Below, piece by piece: positions 37,398 through 45,293 of a stretch of 64,000 bases of DNA (position 1 is the first letter of the stretch; the number at the start of each line of letters is the position of its first letter). The notes under the pieces are model-generated. The model worked only from the letters and a program-made list of their open reading frames with translations, was not told the origin of the DNA and made no database searches. The stretch spans positions 36,095 through 100,094 of the forward strand of contig NZ_LMUW01000049.1 in NCBI RefSeq assembly GCF_009765735.1, given 5' to 3'. The DNA is from Xenophilus sp. L33 (GTDB taxonomy: Bacteria; Pseudomonadota; Gammaproteobacteria; Burkholderiales; Burkholderiaceae_C). The translations under genes and the position numbers were made by a program.

Positions 37398-37997
37398 TCA
37401 GTCCACGAGCCACCCGACCAGCCGGCGCATCCGCTCGCTGAACTTCGCATGCGCGACGTAGCCGTCGCCGGCGCGCATCAGGCCCTTGGCGGCGGCCACG
37501 AGCGTGTCCGCCACGGCGGCCGCGCCCTTGGCCCGCCCGTGCCGCACCAGCGCCTTCACGACGAGCGCCTGGAATGCGTCGTCGGCGGCGCGGGTCGCCG
37601 TGCCCGTCAGGCGGTTGGTGGCGTCCATGAGTTCCATGCCGTGCGGGCTTGCGGCGACCACCGCGAGCGTCTGGCCGAACTTCGCCTCGAGCAGGCCCGT
37701 CAAGGCCGTGCCGAGGCTCTCGCTCGTCTCGAGTGCCACGACCGCGTCGCCCAGGGTCGTGGCATGAAGCTCGTCGACCACCGCCCGCAGGACTTCCTCC
37801 TTGCCGGGGAAATAGTGATAGAGCGCGGTGCGCGACACGCCGGCACCCGCGGCGATGTCGGCGATGCTCGAGCGCTCGAACCCGAAGCGCAGGAAGGCCG
37901 CGCGTGCACCGTCCAGGATGCGGGCCCGACGGTCCTGGCTACCTTCCTGGTCGTGGTCGTTGTCGTTGCGCACGGTCCCGCTCCGCTCCCTGGCCAT
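37398..37997 (-). CDS. TetR/AcrR-family transcriptional regulator
   Basis: A 199-aa regulator. After a hydrophilic N-terminus (NDNDHDQEGSQDRRARILDGAR), the HTH is FERSSIADIAAGAGVSRTALYHYFPGKEEVLRAVV (about residues 38-72). The C-terminal domain ends RMRRLVGWLVD. AAGG upstream supports the ATG at 37997; a GTG two codons earlier is possible. The adjacent perfect inverted repeat and the MAPEG gene on the same strand make them its likely target. It lies 19 bp downstream of the NTF2-like gene. Confidence 0.87.
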   Translation of the reverse strand: MARERSGTVRNDNDHDQEGSQDRRARILDGARAAFLRFGFERSSIADIAAGAGVSRTALYHYFPGKEEVLRAVVDELHATTLGDAVVALETSESLGTALTGLLEAKFGQTLAVVAASPHGMELMDATNRLTGTATRAADDAFQALVVKALVRHGRAKGAAAVADTLVAAAKGLMRAGDGYVAHAKFSERMRRLVGWLVD

Positions 37998-38016
37998 GGT
38001 CACCTTTGTGCCGCCC

Positions 38017-38409
38017 CTAGCCCGCGGCCTGCAGCATCTCCCCCATCTTCTGATGGATGAGATTCACCGCCTTCAGCGGCCGCAGCATCACCTTGAATTC
38101 GGTGATCTGCCCGGCGTCGTTCCACTTGATCATGTCAACACCGTTGACCGCGATGCCGTCGAGCAGCACCTCGAATTCGAGCACCGCGTCATGCGCATCC
38201 TGCAGCTCGCGCACGTAGCGGAAGCTGTCGTTGAAGAAGACCTGGAAGGCGGCGGCCAGGTACTTCTTCGTGATCGCCTTGCCGACCTGCGGCCGGTGCA
38301 CCACCGGCGAGAGGAACACCGCGTCGTCCGCGAGCAGGGCGTCGAGGCCCTGCACGTGGCGTTCGCGCACGAGCCGGTGCCAGGTGGCGATCGTCGGGCT
38401 GGATGACAT
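38017..38409 (-). CDS. NTF2-like (SnoaL-type) protein
   Basis: A 130-aa protein with the cone-shaped NTF2 fold pattern: WHRLVRERHVQGLDALLADDAVFLSPVVHRPQVGKA, then alternating strands ending DMIKWNDAGQITEFKVMLRPLKAVNLI. This subfamily is usually annotated as nuclear transport factor 2 family and is often a small enzyme or ligand-binding protein. A good AAGGAG site precedes the ATG at 38409. It is between the broken Crp gene and the TetR gene on the same strand. Function unknown. Confidence 0.85.
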   Translation of the reverse strand: MSSSPTIATWHRLVRERHVQGLDALLADDAVFLSPVVHRPQVGKAITKKYLAAAFQVFFNDSFRYVRELQDAHDAVLEFEVLLDGIAVNGVDMIKWNDAGQITEFKVMLRPLKAVNLIHQKMGEMLQAAG

Positions 38410-38452
38410 CGGGAGCTCCTTGAGGAATGGGGCGGCCATTCTGCCGCAGCCG

Positions 38453-39214
38453 TCAGTCCTCGGCCGCGAAGCGCTTGAAGCCGTCGAGGTCGAGGATCTC
38501 GATCGCGCCGCGGTTGCGCCGCAGGTAGCCCTGCGTCTCGAAGTCGCCGAGGATCTTGTTCACGGTCTGTCGCGACAACGACACCATCGCGCCGAGCTGG
38601 TCCTGCTGCACGTCGATCACGCGGCGGCTCGGCCCGCTCCAGTCGCCGTAGCCATAGACGATCGCGACCAGCCGGCGCGCCAGCCGGGTCGCCGGCGACA
38701 GCAGCGAGTTGCCCTCGATCGCATGGAAGGCCAGCCGCAGCTTCTGCGTGATCAGGAGACCGAAGTGCCGCCAGTGTTCCGGACGCCGCTCCAGCAGTTC
38801 GAGCAGGCGCTGCTGGCCGACGTGCAGCAGCGTGCCGTCGCCCTGGCCCCAGGCGTCGTGGGTGCGCGGCGCACCGTCGAACAGCGCGGTCTCGCCGAAC
38901 CACTGCGGCGCCTCGGCGAAGGCCAGCAGCGCCTCCCGGCCGTCGGTGGTGGAGGTCGAGATGCGCAGCGAGCCGTCCACGACGAAATAGATGCCGTCGG
39001 CCGGGTCGCCGCGGCCGAAGAGCCGCTGGCCGGCCACGAAGGCCACCGGCCGCGCATGCTCGGCCAGTCAGGCCTGCAGGTCGGCGGGCAGGCCGGCGAA
39101 CCAGGCGCTGGCATGCAGCGTCGCGTGGCGTTGGGCGGGTGTGAGGAGCTTCGGCAAGGCGTCGGGCGTGCGTTGGGAGGGTGCTCTCGGCGCATTATGT
39201 CGGGCAGCCGACAT
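38453..39214 (-). pseudogene. Crp/Fnr-family regulator interrupted by an in-frame TGA
   Basis: Codons 1-48 from ATG 39214 give MSAARHNAPR...ASAWFAGLPADLQA, a normal Crp-family N-terminus. Then comes TGA (39070-39068), and the same frame continues LAEHARPVAFVAGQRLFGRGDPADGIYFVVDGSLRI, the cyclic-nucleotide-type sensor. It ends with the HTH VSLSRQTVNKILGDFETQGYLRR. A CGA-to-TGA transition would explain it. Internal initiation at GTG 39046 could yield a 197-aa product lacking the first helices. It may be a true nonsense mutation or a sequence error. The intact form would be 253 aa. It is divergent from the Coq4-like gene (45-bp gap). Confidence 0.75.
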
Positions 39215-39259
39215 GGACCCGGCGCGGGCTGCGCCAAGATCGCGGCCAAAGGAACTGCC

Positions 39260-40048
39260 ATGAACACACCGACCACCACCGGCGTCTGGAAGCGCGACAT
39301 CCCCGCCGCCTTCCGGGCGATGCGCAAGCTGCTCAGCAACGGCGACGACACCGCCCAGGTGTTCGTCATCATGCGTTCGCTCAACGGGCCGGTGGCGCGG
39401 CACAACTTCGAGCGGCTGCTGAAGTCGCCCGGAGGCCCCGCCATGGCCTATCGCCGGGTCGAGCTGGCGCAGCGCTTCTCGGAGCCGGACTTCATCGCCA
39501 GCTTCGCGCCCGGCACGCTGGGCGCGGCGTACCGCGCCTTCCTGGAGTCGACCGGCTACTCGGCCGCCGGCCTGGCCGAGGTGTCCAACCTCGACCGCGA
39601 ACCATTGATCGAGCATCCCTATGCCTGGATGGGCCGACGCAGCCGCGACGTGCACGACATCTGGCACGTGCTGACCGGCTACAAGGCCGACGAGAGCCTG
39701 GGCGAGGCTTCGCTGGTGGCCTTCAGCTATGCCCAGAGCGGCGGCCTGGGCTGGGCCTTCATCGCGGTCTCGGCGGCGCTCAAGAGCCTGCGCCTGACCC
39801 GCAACACGCTTTTCCTGCGCTCGGTGCTCGAAGGCTGGCGCCACGGCCGCAAGACCCGCTGGCTGCTCGGCGAGGACTACGAACAGCTGCTGCACGAACC
39901 GCTCGAGGCCGCGCGCCAGCGCCTGGGCATCGCCGAACCGGTGGCCTACCGCACGGCGCAGCAGTGGATCGGCGAGTCCTACGGCGCGCGTACGCCGGGT
40001 GCGCCGGGTGCGCCGGGCACGCCCGCCTCCGACAGCACCGCCGGCTGA
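39260..40048 (+). CDS. Coq4-family ubiquinone-biosynthesis-like protein
   Basis: A 262-aa protein with the Coq4 hallmark RRSRDVHDIWHVLTGY, whose H132-D-x-x-H136 is the metal-binding HDxxH motif. It is followed by a helical domain (SYAQSGGLGWAFIAVSAALKSL). Coq4 supports assembly or decarboxylation in ubiquinone synthesis; bacterial members are less studied. A weak AAAGGA site precedes the ATG. The last residues (TPGAPGAPGTPAS) derive from a 9-bp tandem repeat, and the gene overlaps the convergent EamA gene by 70 bp. Confidence 0.85.
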   Translation: MNTPTTTGVWKRDIPAAFRAMRKLLSNGDDTAQVFVIMRSLNGPVARHNFERLLKSPGGPAMAYRRVELAQRFSEPDFIASFAPGTLGAAYRAFLESTGYSAAGLAEVSNLDREPLIEHPYAWMGRRSRDVHDIWHVLTGYKADESLGEASLVAFSYAQSGGLGWAFIAVSAALKSLRLTRNTLFLRSVLEGWRHGRKTRWLLGEDYEQLLHEPLEAARQRLGIAEPVAYRTAQQWIGESYGARTPGAPGAPGTPASDSTAG

Positions 40049-40926
40049 GGCGGCCGGCCGAACACCCGGGCCGGCGAGAAGCCGGTCACCAGCGCGGTCC
40101 CGACCAGCACCACGCAGGCGCCGGCCAGCGTGTTCCAGCCGACCGGCTCGCCCAGCACGAAGTGGCCCCAGGCGACGCCGAACACCGGCACCAGGAAGGT
40201 CACGGTCAGCGCCGACGAGGCGCCGAGGTCCTTGATCAGCCTGAAATACAGCGGATAGGCGATGCCGCTGCACAGCACGCCCAGCGCCAGCACCGCGCCC
40301 GCCACGCCCAGGCTCGGCGTGGCCACGGCCGGGAAGAAGGGCAGCGCCGGCGCGATCAGCAAGGTGGCCGCCCACATGCTGCCGTGAGCGTTGGCGAAGG
40401 GGTCCACCTGGCGGGCCGCCTTGGCGTACTGGGTGGCGATGCCATAGGAGAAGGCGCCGGCCAGGCCGAGCGCGATCGAGGCGCCGGCGCCCGGTGCCAG
40501 CGCCGAGGCGTCGAAGCCCACCAGCAGCCCGACACCCGCGACGCCGAGCAGCAGCCCCAGGAGCGCCTTGCCGCCGAGCATGCGCCGGGTCCAGGCCGCG
40601 CCGATCACCGCCGCCCAGATCGGCGCGGTGGCGTTCAGGATCGACATCAGCGAGGCCGACAGCGACCGGGCCGCGAAGGCGAACAGCAGGAAGGGCAGCG
40701 CCGAATTGAAGAGGCCCAGCACCAGGAAGTGCTTCCAGTCGCGGCGCAGGTCGAGCCGCTTCTTCAGGACCCGACCCACCGCCAGCAGGAAGACCGCGGC
40801 CAGCCCGACCCGCCATTCGATCAGCAGCACCGGGCCCAGCACCGGCGCGCCGATCCGCATGAACAGGAAGGAGCCGCCCCAGATGGCGGAAAGCGACAGG
40901 AGGCGGATCAGGCTGGCGGTGCTCAT
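39979..40926 (-). CDS. EamA/DMT-family transporter
   Basis: A 315-aa inner-membrane protein with ten hydrophobic helices in two EamA repeats (LLSLSAIWGGSFLFMRIGAPVLGPVLLIEWRVG; ALGVLCSGIAYPLYFRLIKDLGASSALTVTFLVPVFGVAWG). Members export metabolites or amino acids; substrate unknown. The C-terminus (GVPGAPGAPGVRAP) is read from the reverse of the same 9-bp repeat that makes the Coq4-like tail, giving a 70-bp convergent overlap. Confidence 0.87.
   Translation of the reverse strand: MSTASLIRLLSLSAIWGGSFLFMRIGAPVLGPVLLIEWRVGLAAVFLLAVGRVLKKRLDLRRDWKHFLVLGLFNSALPFLLFAFAARSLSASLMSILNATAPIWAAVIGAAWTRRMLGGKALLGLLLGVAGVGLLVGFDASALAPGAGASIALGLAGAFSYGIATQYAKAARQVDPFANAHGSMWAATLLIAPALPFFPAVATPSLGVAGAVLALGVLCSGIAYPLYFRLIKDLGASSALTVTFLVPVFGVAWGHFVLGEPVGWNTLAGACVVLVGTALVTGFSPARVFGRPPQPAVLSEAGVPGAPGAPGVRAP
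39992..40018. repeat. 9-bp tandem repeat (three copies) in overlapping gene ends
   Basis: Three nearly identical copies of (A/G)CGCCGGG(T/C) at 39992-40000, 40001-40009 and 40010-40018, with a degenerate fourth at 40019-40027. On the plus strand they encode T/A-P-G repeats at the Coq4-like C-terminus, and on the minus strand G-A-P repeats at the EamA C-terminus. Copy-number change would alter both tails in frame. Confidence 0.75.
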
Positions 40927-41236
40927 GGAAGTCGGCGTCTCGGTGAGGGAGCCCGGATCTTGCCTGCCGCGAAGTCGGGCCGCACGCCGCTGACGGACAT
41001 CGAATTCACATCGCGTGGCCGGACCGGCGTTCAGATTGGCTTCACGCTTGCCGTGTAAAGTAACGGCTTTATTGCGTGTGGGGAATGTCGCGGCGTTGCC
41101 AAGAAACTCCCTGCCTGCCATGCATCCGCTGCGCGAACAGCCGCTGTCGAGGTCTGATCTGCAACGTGCGTGCGGTTCGCTGCGAGGGCGGCGAACCGCC
41201 GGACCCTGAAGCCGCAGATCCCGATCCTCCTCATTC
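40927..41236. other. 310-bp intergenic region, probably promoter of the GT39 gene
   Basis: No convincing gene. It lies between the leftward EamA gene and the rightward GT39 gene and so should hold both promoters. The centre (41050-41080) is less GC-rich, but I cannot fix -35/-10 boxes with confidence. A hairpin lies at 41172-41199. Confidence 0.5.
41172..41199. repeat. 9-bp stem hairpin in the leader of the GT39 gene
   Basis: GCGGTTCGC (41172-41180) and its exact reverse complement GCGAACCGC (41191-41199) flank a 10-nt loop, 37 bp before the start codon. Such a stem in the leader could affect mRNA stability or translation. No T-run follows. Confidence 0.4.
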
Positions 41237-42751
41237 ATGCCCTTGACGAAAGCCAGCTGGCGTTCGATCCCCGACCATCGCCACGCGATCGCGTTGCTCG
41301 TCGTCGGCTTCACCCTGCTGCGGCTGGCGCTCGCGGCGATGCTGCCGCTGCTGTCGCAGGAAGCCTATTACTGGAGCTGGAGCCGGCACCTCGACTGGTC
41401 CTACTTCGACCATCCGCCGCTCACCACCTACAGCATCGCGCTGACCACGTCGCTGTTCGGCCAGACCACCTTCGGCATCAAGTCGGCCGCGGTGCTGTGG
41501 TCGCTCGGCTGGAACCTGATGTGGCTGCGGCTGATCCTCGACATGTACGGCGACCGCCGGCTGGCCTTCTGGAGCCTGCTGGCGCTCAACCTCACGCTGC
41601 TCTACGAAGGCAGCGCGCTCGGCCCGACGCCGGACGCGCCGCTGCTCTTCGCCTGGATCGGCGCGATCTGGGCGGTCTGGCGGCTCAGCCAGAGCGGTGA
41701 AGGCAAGTGGTGGTTCGTGGCCGGCGCCTTCATGGGCCTGTCCTGGCTGGGCAAGTACGCGGGCGTGCTGCTGCTGCCGGTCGTGTTCCTCTACCTGCTC
41801 ACATCCAGGTCGCAACGCCATTGGCTGCTGAAGCCGCAGCCCTACCTGGCCGCCGTGCTGGCCCTGGCGATCTTCACGCCGGTGCTCTACTGGAACGCGC
41901 AGAACGGCTGGGCGTCGCTGGCCTTCCAGAGCAGCCGCCGGCTCGGCGAGATGGCCGGGCTGCGGCCGCGCTACCTGGTGGTGCTGCTGGTGACGCAGTT
42001 CCTGCTGGTGACGCCCTACCTCTTCATGCTGGCCTGCGGCGCGCTCGGCCGCGGCGCCCGGGCCGGCTTCGGCGGCCGGCTCGACGACCGCAGCCGGCTG
42101 CTGCTGCTGAGCGCGGCGGTGCCGATCGGGCTTTTCACCTTCATCAGCCTGCGCTCGCTGGTCAAGCTCAACTGGCTGATCCCGGCCTTCTGGTCGCTGA
42201 TCATCCTCGGCATCCATCACGTGCTGGCGCGCGAGGACGCCCCGCGGCGCCTGCTGCGCGGCCTGGCGACCTCGGTGGCGATGCTGGTGCTGGCCGGCGC
42301 GGCGCTGATGCTGCCCGGCCTGTCGCTCGGCGAGGACCTGGACAACTTCAGCGGCTTCGACCAGGTGGCCGCGCGGATCGACAAGGCGCGCACCGCGCTC
42401 GCGGCCGAGGGCGTCGACTCCTTCGTCTTCTCGCCCAACTACAAGATCAGCTCGCTGATGCGCTTCTACCTGCCGGGCCAGCCGCGCACCTATGCGCAGG
42501 ACATCTACGGCCAGAAGGCGCTGCAGTTCGACTTCTTCCCGCTCTCGAGCGACCTGCACGGCCAGACCGGCTTCTTCGTCACCGACCAGCCGGCCTCGGA
42601 GCTCTACGTGCCGGTGCTGAAGGCCTTCTTCGAGACCGTGGAGCTGGTCGACACGGTCGAGGTCGTATCCTTCGGCCGGGTCACCCGACGCATCCAGATC
42701 TACCGCTGCAGCCACTACAAGGGCCATCCGCCGCGCCAGACGGCCTCCTGA
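41237..42751 (+). CDS. GT39/ArnT-like membrane glycosyltransferase
   Basis: A 504-aa polytopic protein of the dolichyl-phosphate-mannose/lipid-A-aminoarabinose transferase type (GT-C fold). The first periplasmic loop carries SQEAYYWSWSRHLDWSYFDHPPL, with the conserved acidic EAYYW motif. GLSWLGKYAGVLLLPVVFLYLL and the soluble C-terminal domain are also typical. It would move a sugar from an undecaprenyl-phosphate carrier to a lipid or protein in the periplasm. Its downstream neighbour is a GT2-GtrA protein that could make the carrier-linked sugar donor, 11 bp away. Confidence 0.88.
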   Translation: MPLTKASWRSIPDHRHAIALLVVGFTLLRLALAAMLPLLSQEAYYWSWSRHLDWSYFDHPPLTTYSIALTTSLFGQTTFGIKSAAVLWSLGWNLMWLRLILDMYGDRRLAFWSLLALNLTLLYEGSALGPTPDAPLLFAWIGAIWAVWRLSQSGEGKWWFVAGAFMGLSWLGKYAGVLLLPVVFLYLLTSRSQRHWLLKPQPYLAAVLALAIFTPVLYWNAQNGWASLAFQSSRRLGEMAGLRPRYLVVLLVTQFLLVTPYLFMLACGALGRGARAGFGGRLDDRSRLLLLSAAVPIGLFTFISLRSLVKLNWLIPAFWSLIILGIHHVLAREDAPRRLLRGLATSVAMLVLAGAALMLPGLSLGEDLDNFSGFDQVAARIDKARTALAAEGVDSFVFSPNYKISSLMRFYLPGQPRTYAQDIYGQKALQFDFFPLSSDLHGQTGFFVTDQPASELYVPVLKAFFETVELVDTVEVVSFGRVTRRIQIYRCSHYKGHPPRQTAS

Positions 42752-42762
42752 AGCACCCCGAC

Positions 42763-43854
42763 ATGCCCCAGCTCTCCATCGTCGTCCCGACCTTCAACGA
42801 ACACGGCAACGTCCGCGTGCTGCGCGACCGCGTGGCCGCGGCGCTGGGCGACATCGCGTGGGAAATGATCTTCGTCGACGACGATTCGCCCGACGGCACC
42901 TCGGCCCTGGTGCAGGCCATGGCACAGGAAGACCCGCGGGTGCGCTGCATCCAGCGCATCGGCCGGCGCGGCCTGTCGTCGGCCTGCATCGAGGGCGTGC
43001 TGTCGTCTTCGGCGCCGCTGGTCGCGGTGATCGACGCCGACCTGCAGCACGACGAGACCATCCTGCCGCAGATGTTCGGCCTGCTGGCCGACCCGGCGCT
43101 CGACGTGGTGGTGGGCAGCCGCTACAGCAGCGGCGGCGGCATCGGCGACTGGGACGCCTCGCGTGCCAAGGCGAGCCGCTTCGCCACGCGGCTGAGCGGC
43201 ATGGTGCTCAAGGCCGAGCTGAAGGACCCGATGAGCGGCTTCTTCATGATCCGGCGCGAGGCCTTCGAGGCCTGCGCGCACGCCGGCCTCTCGGGCGTGG
43301 GCTTCAAGATCCTGCTGGACCTGTTCGCGACCTCGCCGACGCCGCTGCGCTACCGCGAGGTGCCCTACCAGTTCGGCCTGCGCGTGGCCGGCGAGAGCAA
43401 GCTCGACAGCAACGTCGCCTGGGAATTCGTGATCATGCTGATCGACCGGTACCTGCGCGGCGTCATCCCGACCCGGTTCATCGCCTTCACCCTGGTCGGC
43501 CTGGTCGGCCTGGTGGTGCACCTCGCGGTGCTGGCGCTCATCTTCAAGGGCGTGGGCAGCAGCTTCCTGATGGCCCAGTCGGTCGCCACCGCGGCCGCGA
43601 TCACCTGCAACTACGTGCTCAACAACCTGCTCACCTACCGCGACATGCGGCTGCGCGGCTGGCAGCTGCTGCGCGGCTGGGTGTCGTTCACCCTGGCCTG
43701 CAGCATCGGCGCGCTGGCCAACGTCGGCATCGCGGCCTACCTCTACCAGACCGAAGGCTTCTGGATCGGCTCGGCCATTGCCGGTGTGCTGGTGGCCGCG
43801 GTCTGGAACTACGCCGTGACCGCGGTCTACACCTGGCGCCCGAAGGCCGCCTGA
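42763..43854 (+). CDS. GT2 polyprenol-phosphate glycosyltransferase with C-terminal GtrA domain
   Basis: A 363-aa protein. Residues 1-235 form a GT2/DPM1-like catalytic domain: LSIVVPTFNEHGNV, FVDDDSPDGT, AVIDADLQHDE (DxD-like) and DPMSGFFMIRREAFE. Residues about 240-355 form a four-helix GtrA domain (IAFTLVGLVGLVVHLAVLALIF, NYVLNNLLTYRD, WNYAVTAVYTWRPK). The family makes polyprenyl-phosphate-linked sugars, and GtrA helps flip them across the membrane. It fits the adjacent GT39 enzyme, which would use the flipped donor for envelope modification. Confidence 0.9.
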   Translation: MPQLSIVVPTFNEHGNVRVLRDRVAAALGDIAWEMIFVDDDSPDGTSALVQAMAQEDPRVRCIQRIGRRGLSSACIEGVLSSSAPLVAVIDADLQHDETILPQMFGLLADPALDVVVGSRYSSGGGIGDWDASRAKASRFATRLSGMVLKAELKDPMSGFFMIRREAFEACAHAGLSGVGFKILLDLFATSPTPLRYREVPYQFGLRVAGESKLDSNVAWEFVIMLIDRYLRGVIPTRFIAFTLVGLVGLVVHLAVLALIFKGVGSSFLMAQSVATAAAITCNYVLNNLLTYRDMRLRGWQLLRGWVSFTLACSIGALANVGIAAYLYQTEGFWIGSAIAGVLVAAVWNYAVTAVYTWRPKAA

Positions 43855-43868
43855 GCGGCGTCGATCGC

Positions 43869-44492
43869 ATGGCGCCGGCGGAAGACTGCCTGCTCGAGCT
43901 CGATGCGCTCCGGTCCGCCTTCGGGGGCCCCTTCGACCTGCGCCTGGCGCGCGGCGAATGCATCTGCATCCTGGGCCCCTCGGGCGCCGGCAAGAGCGTG
44001 CTGCTGCGGCTGATCGCCGACCTCGATCCGTCGAGCGGCACGGTGCGGCTCGAAGGCGCGCTGCGCGAAGACCGGCCGGCCCCGCAATGGCGACGCCGGG
44101 TGGTCTACCAGGCGGCCGAGCCGGCCTGGTGGGCGCCGACCGCGGCCGGGCACTTTCCGGACGCGGCCTCCGAAGAGGTGCTGGCGCTGATGGCCCGGCT
44201 CGGCCTCGCCCCGAAACTGCTCGCGACCGAGATCGCGCGGCTCTCGACCGGCGAGCGCCAGCGGCTGGCGCTGGTGCGTTCGCTGGTCGCGAAGCCGGCG
44301 GTGCTGCTGCTGGACGAACCGAGCGCCTCGCTCGACCCGGCATCCACCGCCGCCATGGAGCGGCTGCTGCAGGCGCAGCTGGACGCCGGCATCGGCATCC
44401 TGATGGTCACCCATTCGCTCGAGCAGGCCGACCGCATGGCGCACCGCCGCTTCGAGATGGCCAACGGCCGGCTCCATCCGCTGCCGACATGA
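43869..44492 (+). CDS. fetA: FetA-like ABC transporter ATPase (iron export)
   Basis: A 207-aa ATPase, short like FetA/YbbL. Walker A GPSGAGKS, signature LSTGERQRLAL, Walker B VLLLDEPSASLD and H-loop MVTHSLEQADRMAHRRFEM. It overlaps the FetB-like permease by four bases (ATGA). The FetAB system of E. coli exports iron and protects from oxidative stress. Assignment rests on its size and the partner permease. Confidence 0.85.
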   Translation: MAPAEDCLLELDALRSAFGGPFDLRLARGECICILGPSGAGKSVLLRLIADLDPSSGTVRLEGALREDRPAPQWRRRVVYQAAEPAWWAPTAAGHFPDAASEEVLALMARLGLAPKLLATEIARLSTGERQRLALVRSLVAKPAVLLLDEPSASLDPASTAAMERLLQAQLDAGIGILMVTHSLEQADRMAHRRFEMANGRLHPLPT

Positions 44493-45292
44493 CCCCGATC
44501 CACCTGAGCGCTTCCGACCTTGCGCTGGCCGCCTTGCTGGTGGTGTTGAACGCGATCGCGTCGGTGCTGATGAAGCTGGGCTTCCACCGGCAGATGCTCT
44601 GGGCGGCCGCGCGGATGGTGGTGCAGCTGCTGCTGGTCGGCTGGGTGCTGCGCTTCGTCTTCCAGGCGGCGTCGCCGGCGGCGACGCTGGCGATCGTCGC
44701 GCTGATGATCCTGGCCGCGGCGCGCGAGGTCGCGGTGCGGCCCGGCCGGCGACTGGTGCGCGGCGGCAGCTACGCGATCGGCGCCGGCGTGGTCGGCGTC
44801 TCGAGCGTGGCGACCGTGGTGCTGGCGCTGATGACGGCGATCCGGCCGCAGCCCTGGTTCGACCCGCGCTATGCGATCCCGCTGATGGGCATCGTGCTGG
44901 GCAGCGTGCTGAACTCGGCCAGCCTCGGGCTGGACAGCTTCTTCGAGGGCGTGAGCGGCGGCCGGGCGGCCATCGAGGCGCAGCTGGCGCTGGGCTCCGG
45001 CTTCGGCGCGGCGATCGCGCCCTTGACCCGCGCGTCGATCCGCCGCGGGATGATCCCGATCATCAACCAGATGTCGGCCGCCGGGCTGATCACGCTGCCC
45101 GGCATCATGACCGGCCAGCTGCTGGCCGGCATGGACCCGGTCGAGGCGGTCAAGTACCAGATCCTGCTGCTGTTCCTGCTCACCGGTGCGGGCGGCCTGG
45201 CCGCCGCCGGCGCGGTGCTGCTGGCGGCGCGGGCGGTGACCGACGAGCGCCAGCGCCTGCGCCTCGACCGGCTGCAGGCGAAGGAGTCCTGA
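44489..45292 (+). CDS. fetB: FetB-like ABC transporter permease (iron export)
   Basis: A 267-aa permease of the UPF0014/YbbM family with about seven helices. MVVQLLLVGWVLRFVF and the long conserved loops PLMGIVLGSVLNSASLGLDSF, EAQLALGSGFGAAIAPLTRASIRRGMIPIINQMSAAGLITLPGIMTGQLLAGMDPVEAVKYQI identify it firmly. Coupled to the ATPase gene by an ATGA overlap. It ends 1 bp before the stop of the convergent oxidoreductase gene. Confidence 0.92.
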   Translation: MTPIHLSASDLALAALLVVLNAIASVLMKLGFHRQMLWAAARMVVQLLLVGWVLRFVFQAASPAATLAIVALMILAAAREVAVRPGRRLVRGGSYAIGAGVVGVSSVATVVLALMTAIRPQPWFDPRYAIPLMGIVLGSVLNSASLGLDSFFEGVSGGRAAIEAQLALGSGFGAAIAPLTRASIRRGMIPIINQMSAAGLITLPGIMTGQLLAGMDPVEAVKYQILLLFLLTGAGGLAAAGAVLLAARAVTDERQRLRLDRLQAKES

Positions 45293-45293
45293 T

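Noticed and set aside
38453..39214. In-frame TGA read as selenocysteine
   Set aside because: Crp proteins are not selenoproteins, there is no visible insertion element, and a CGA-to-TGA transition is simpler.
39068..40816. A 582-codon minus-strand frame ending in the Crp N-terminus
   Set aside because: Most of it is antisense to the Coq4-like gene or out of frame in the EamA gene. Only the last 48 codons before TGA belong to the Crp-like gene.
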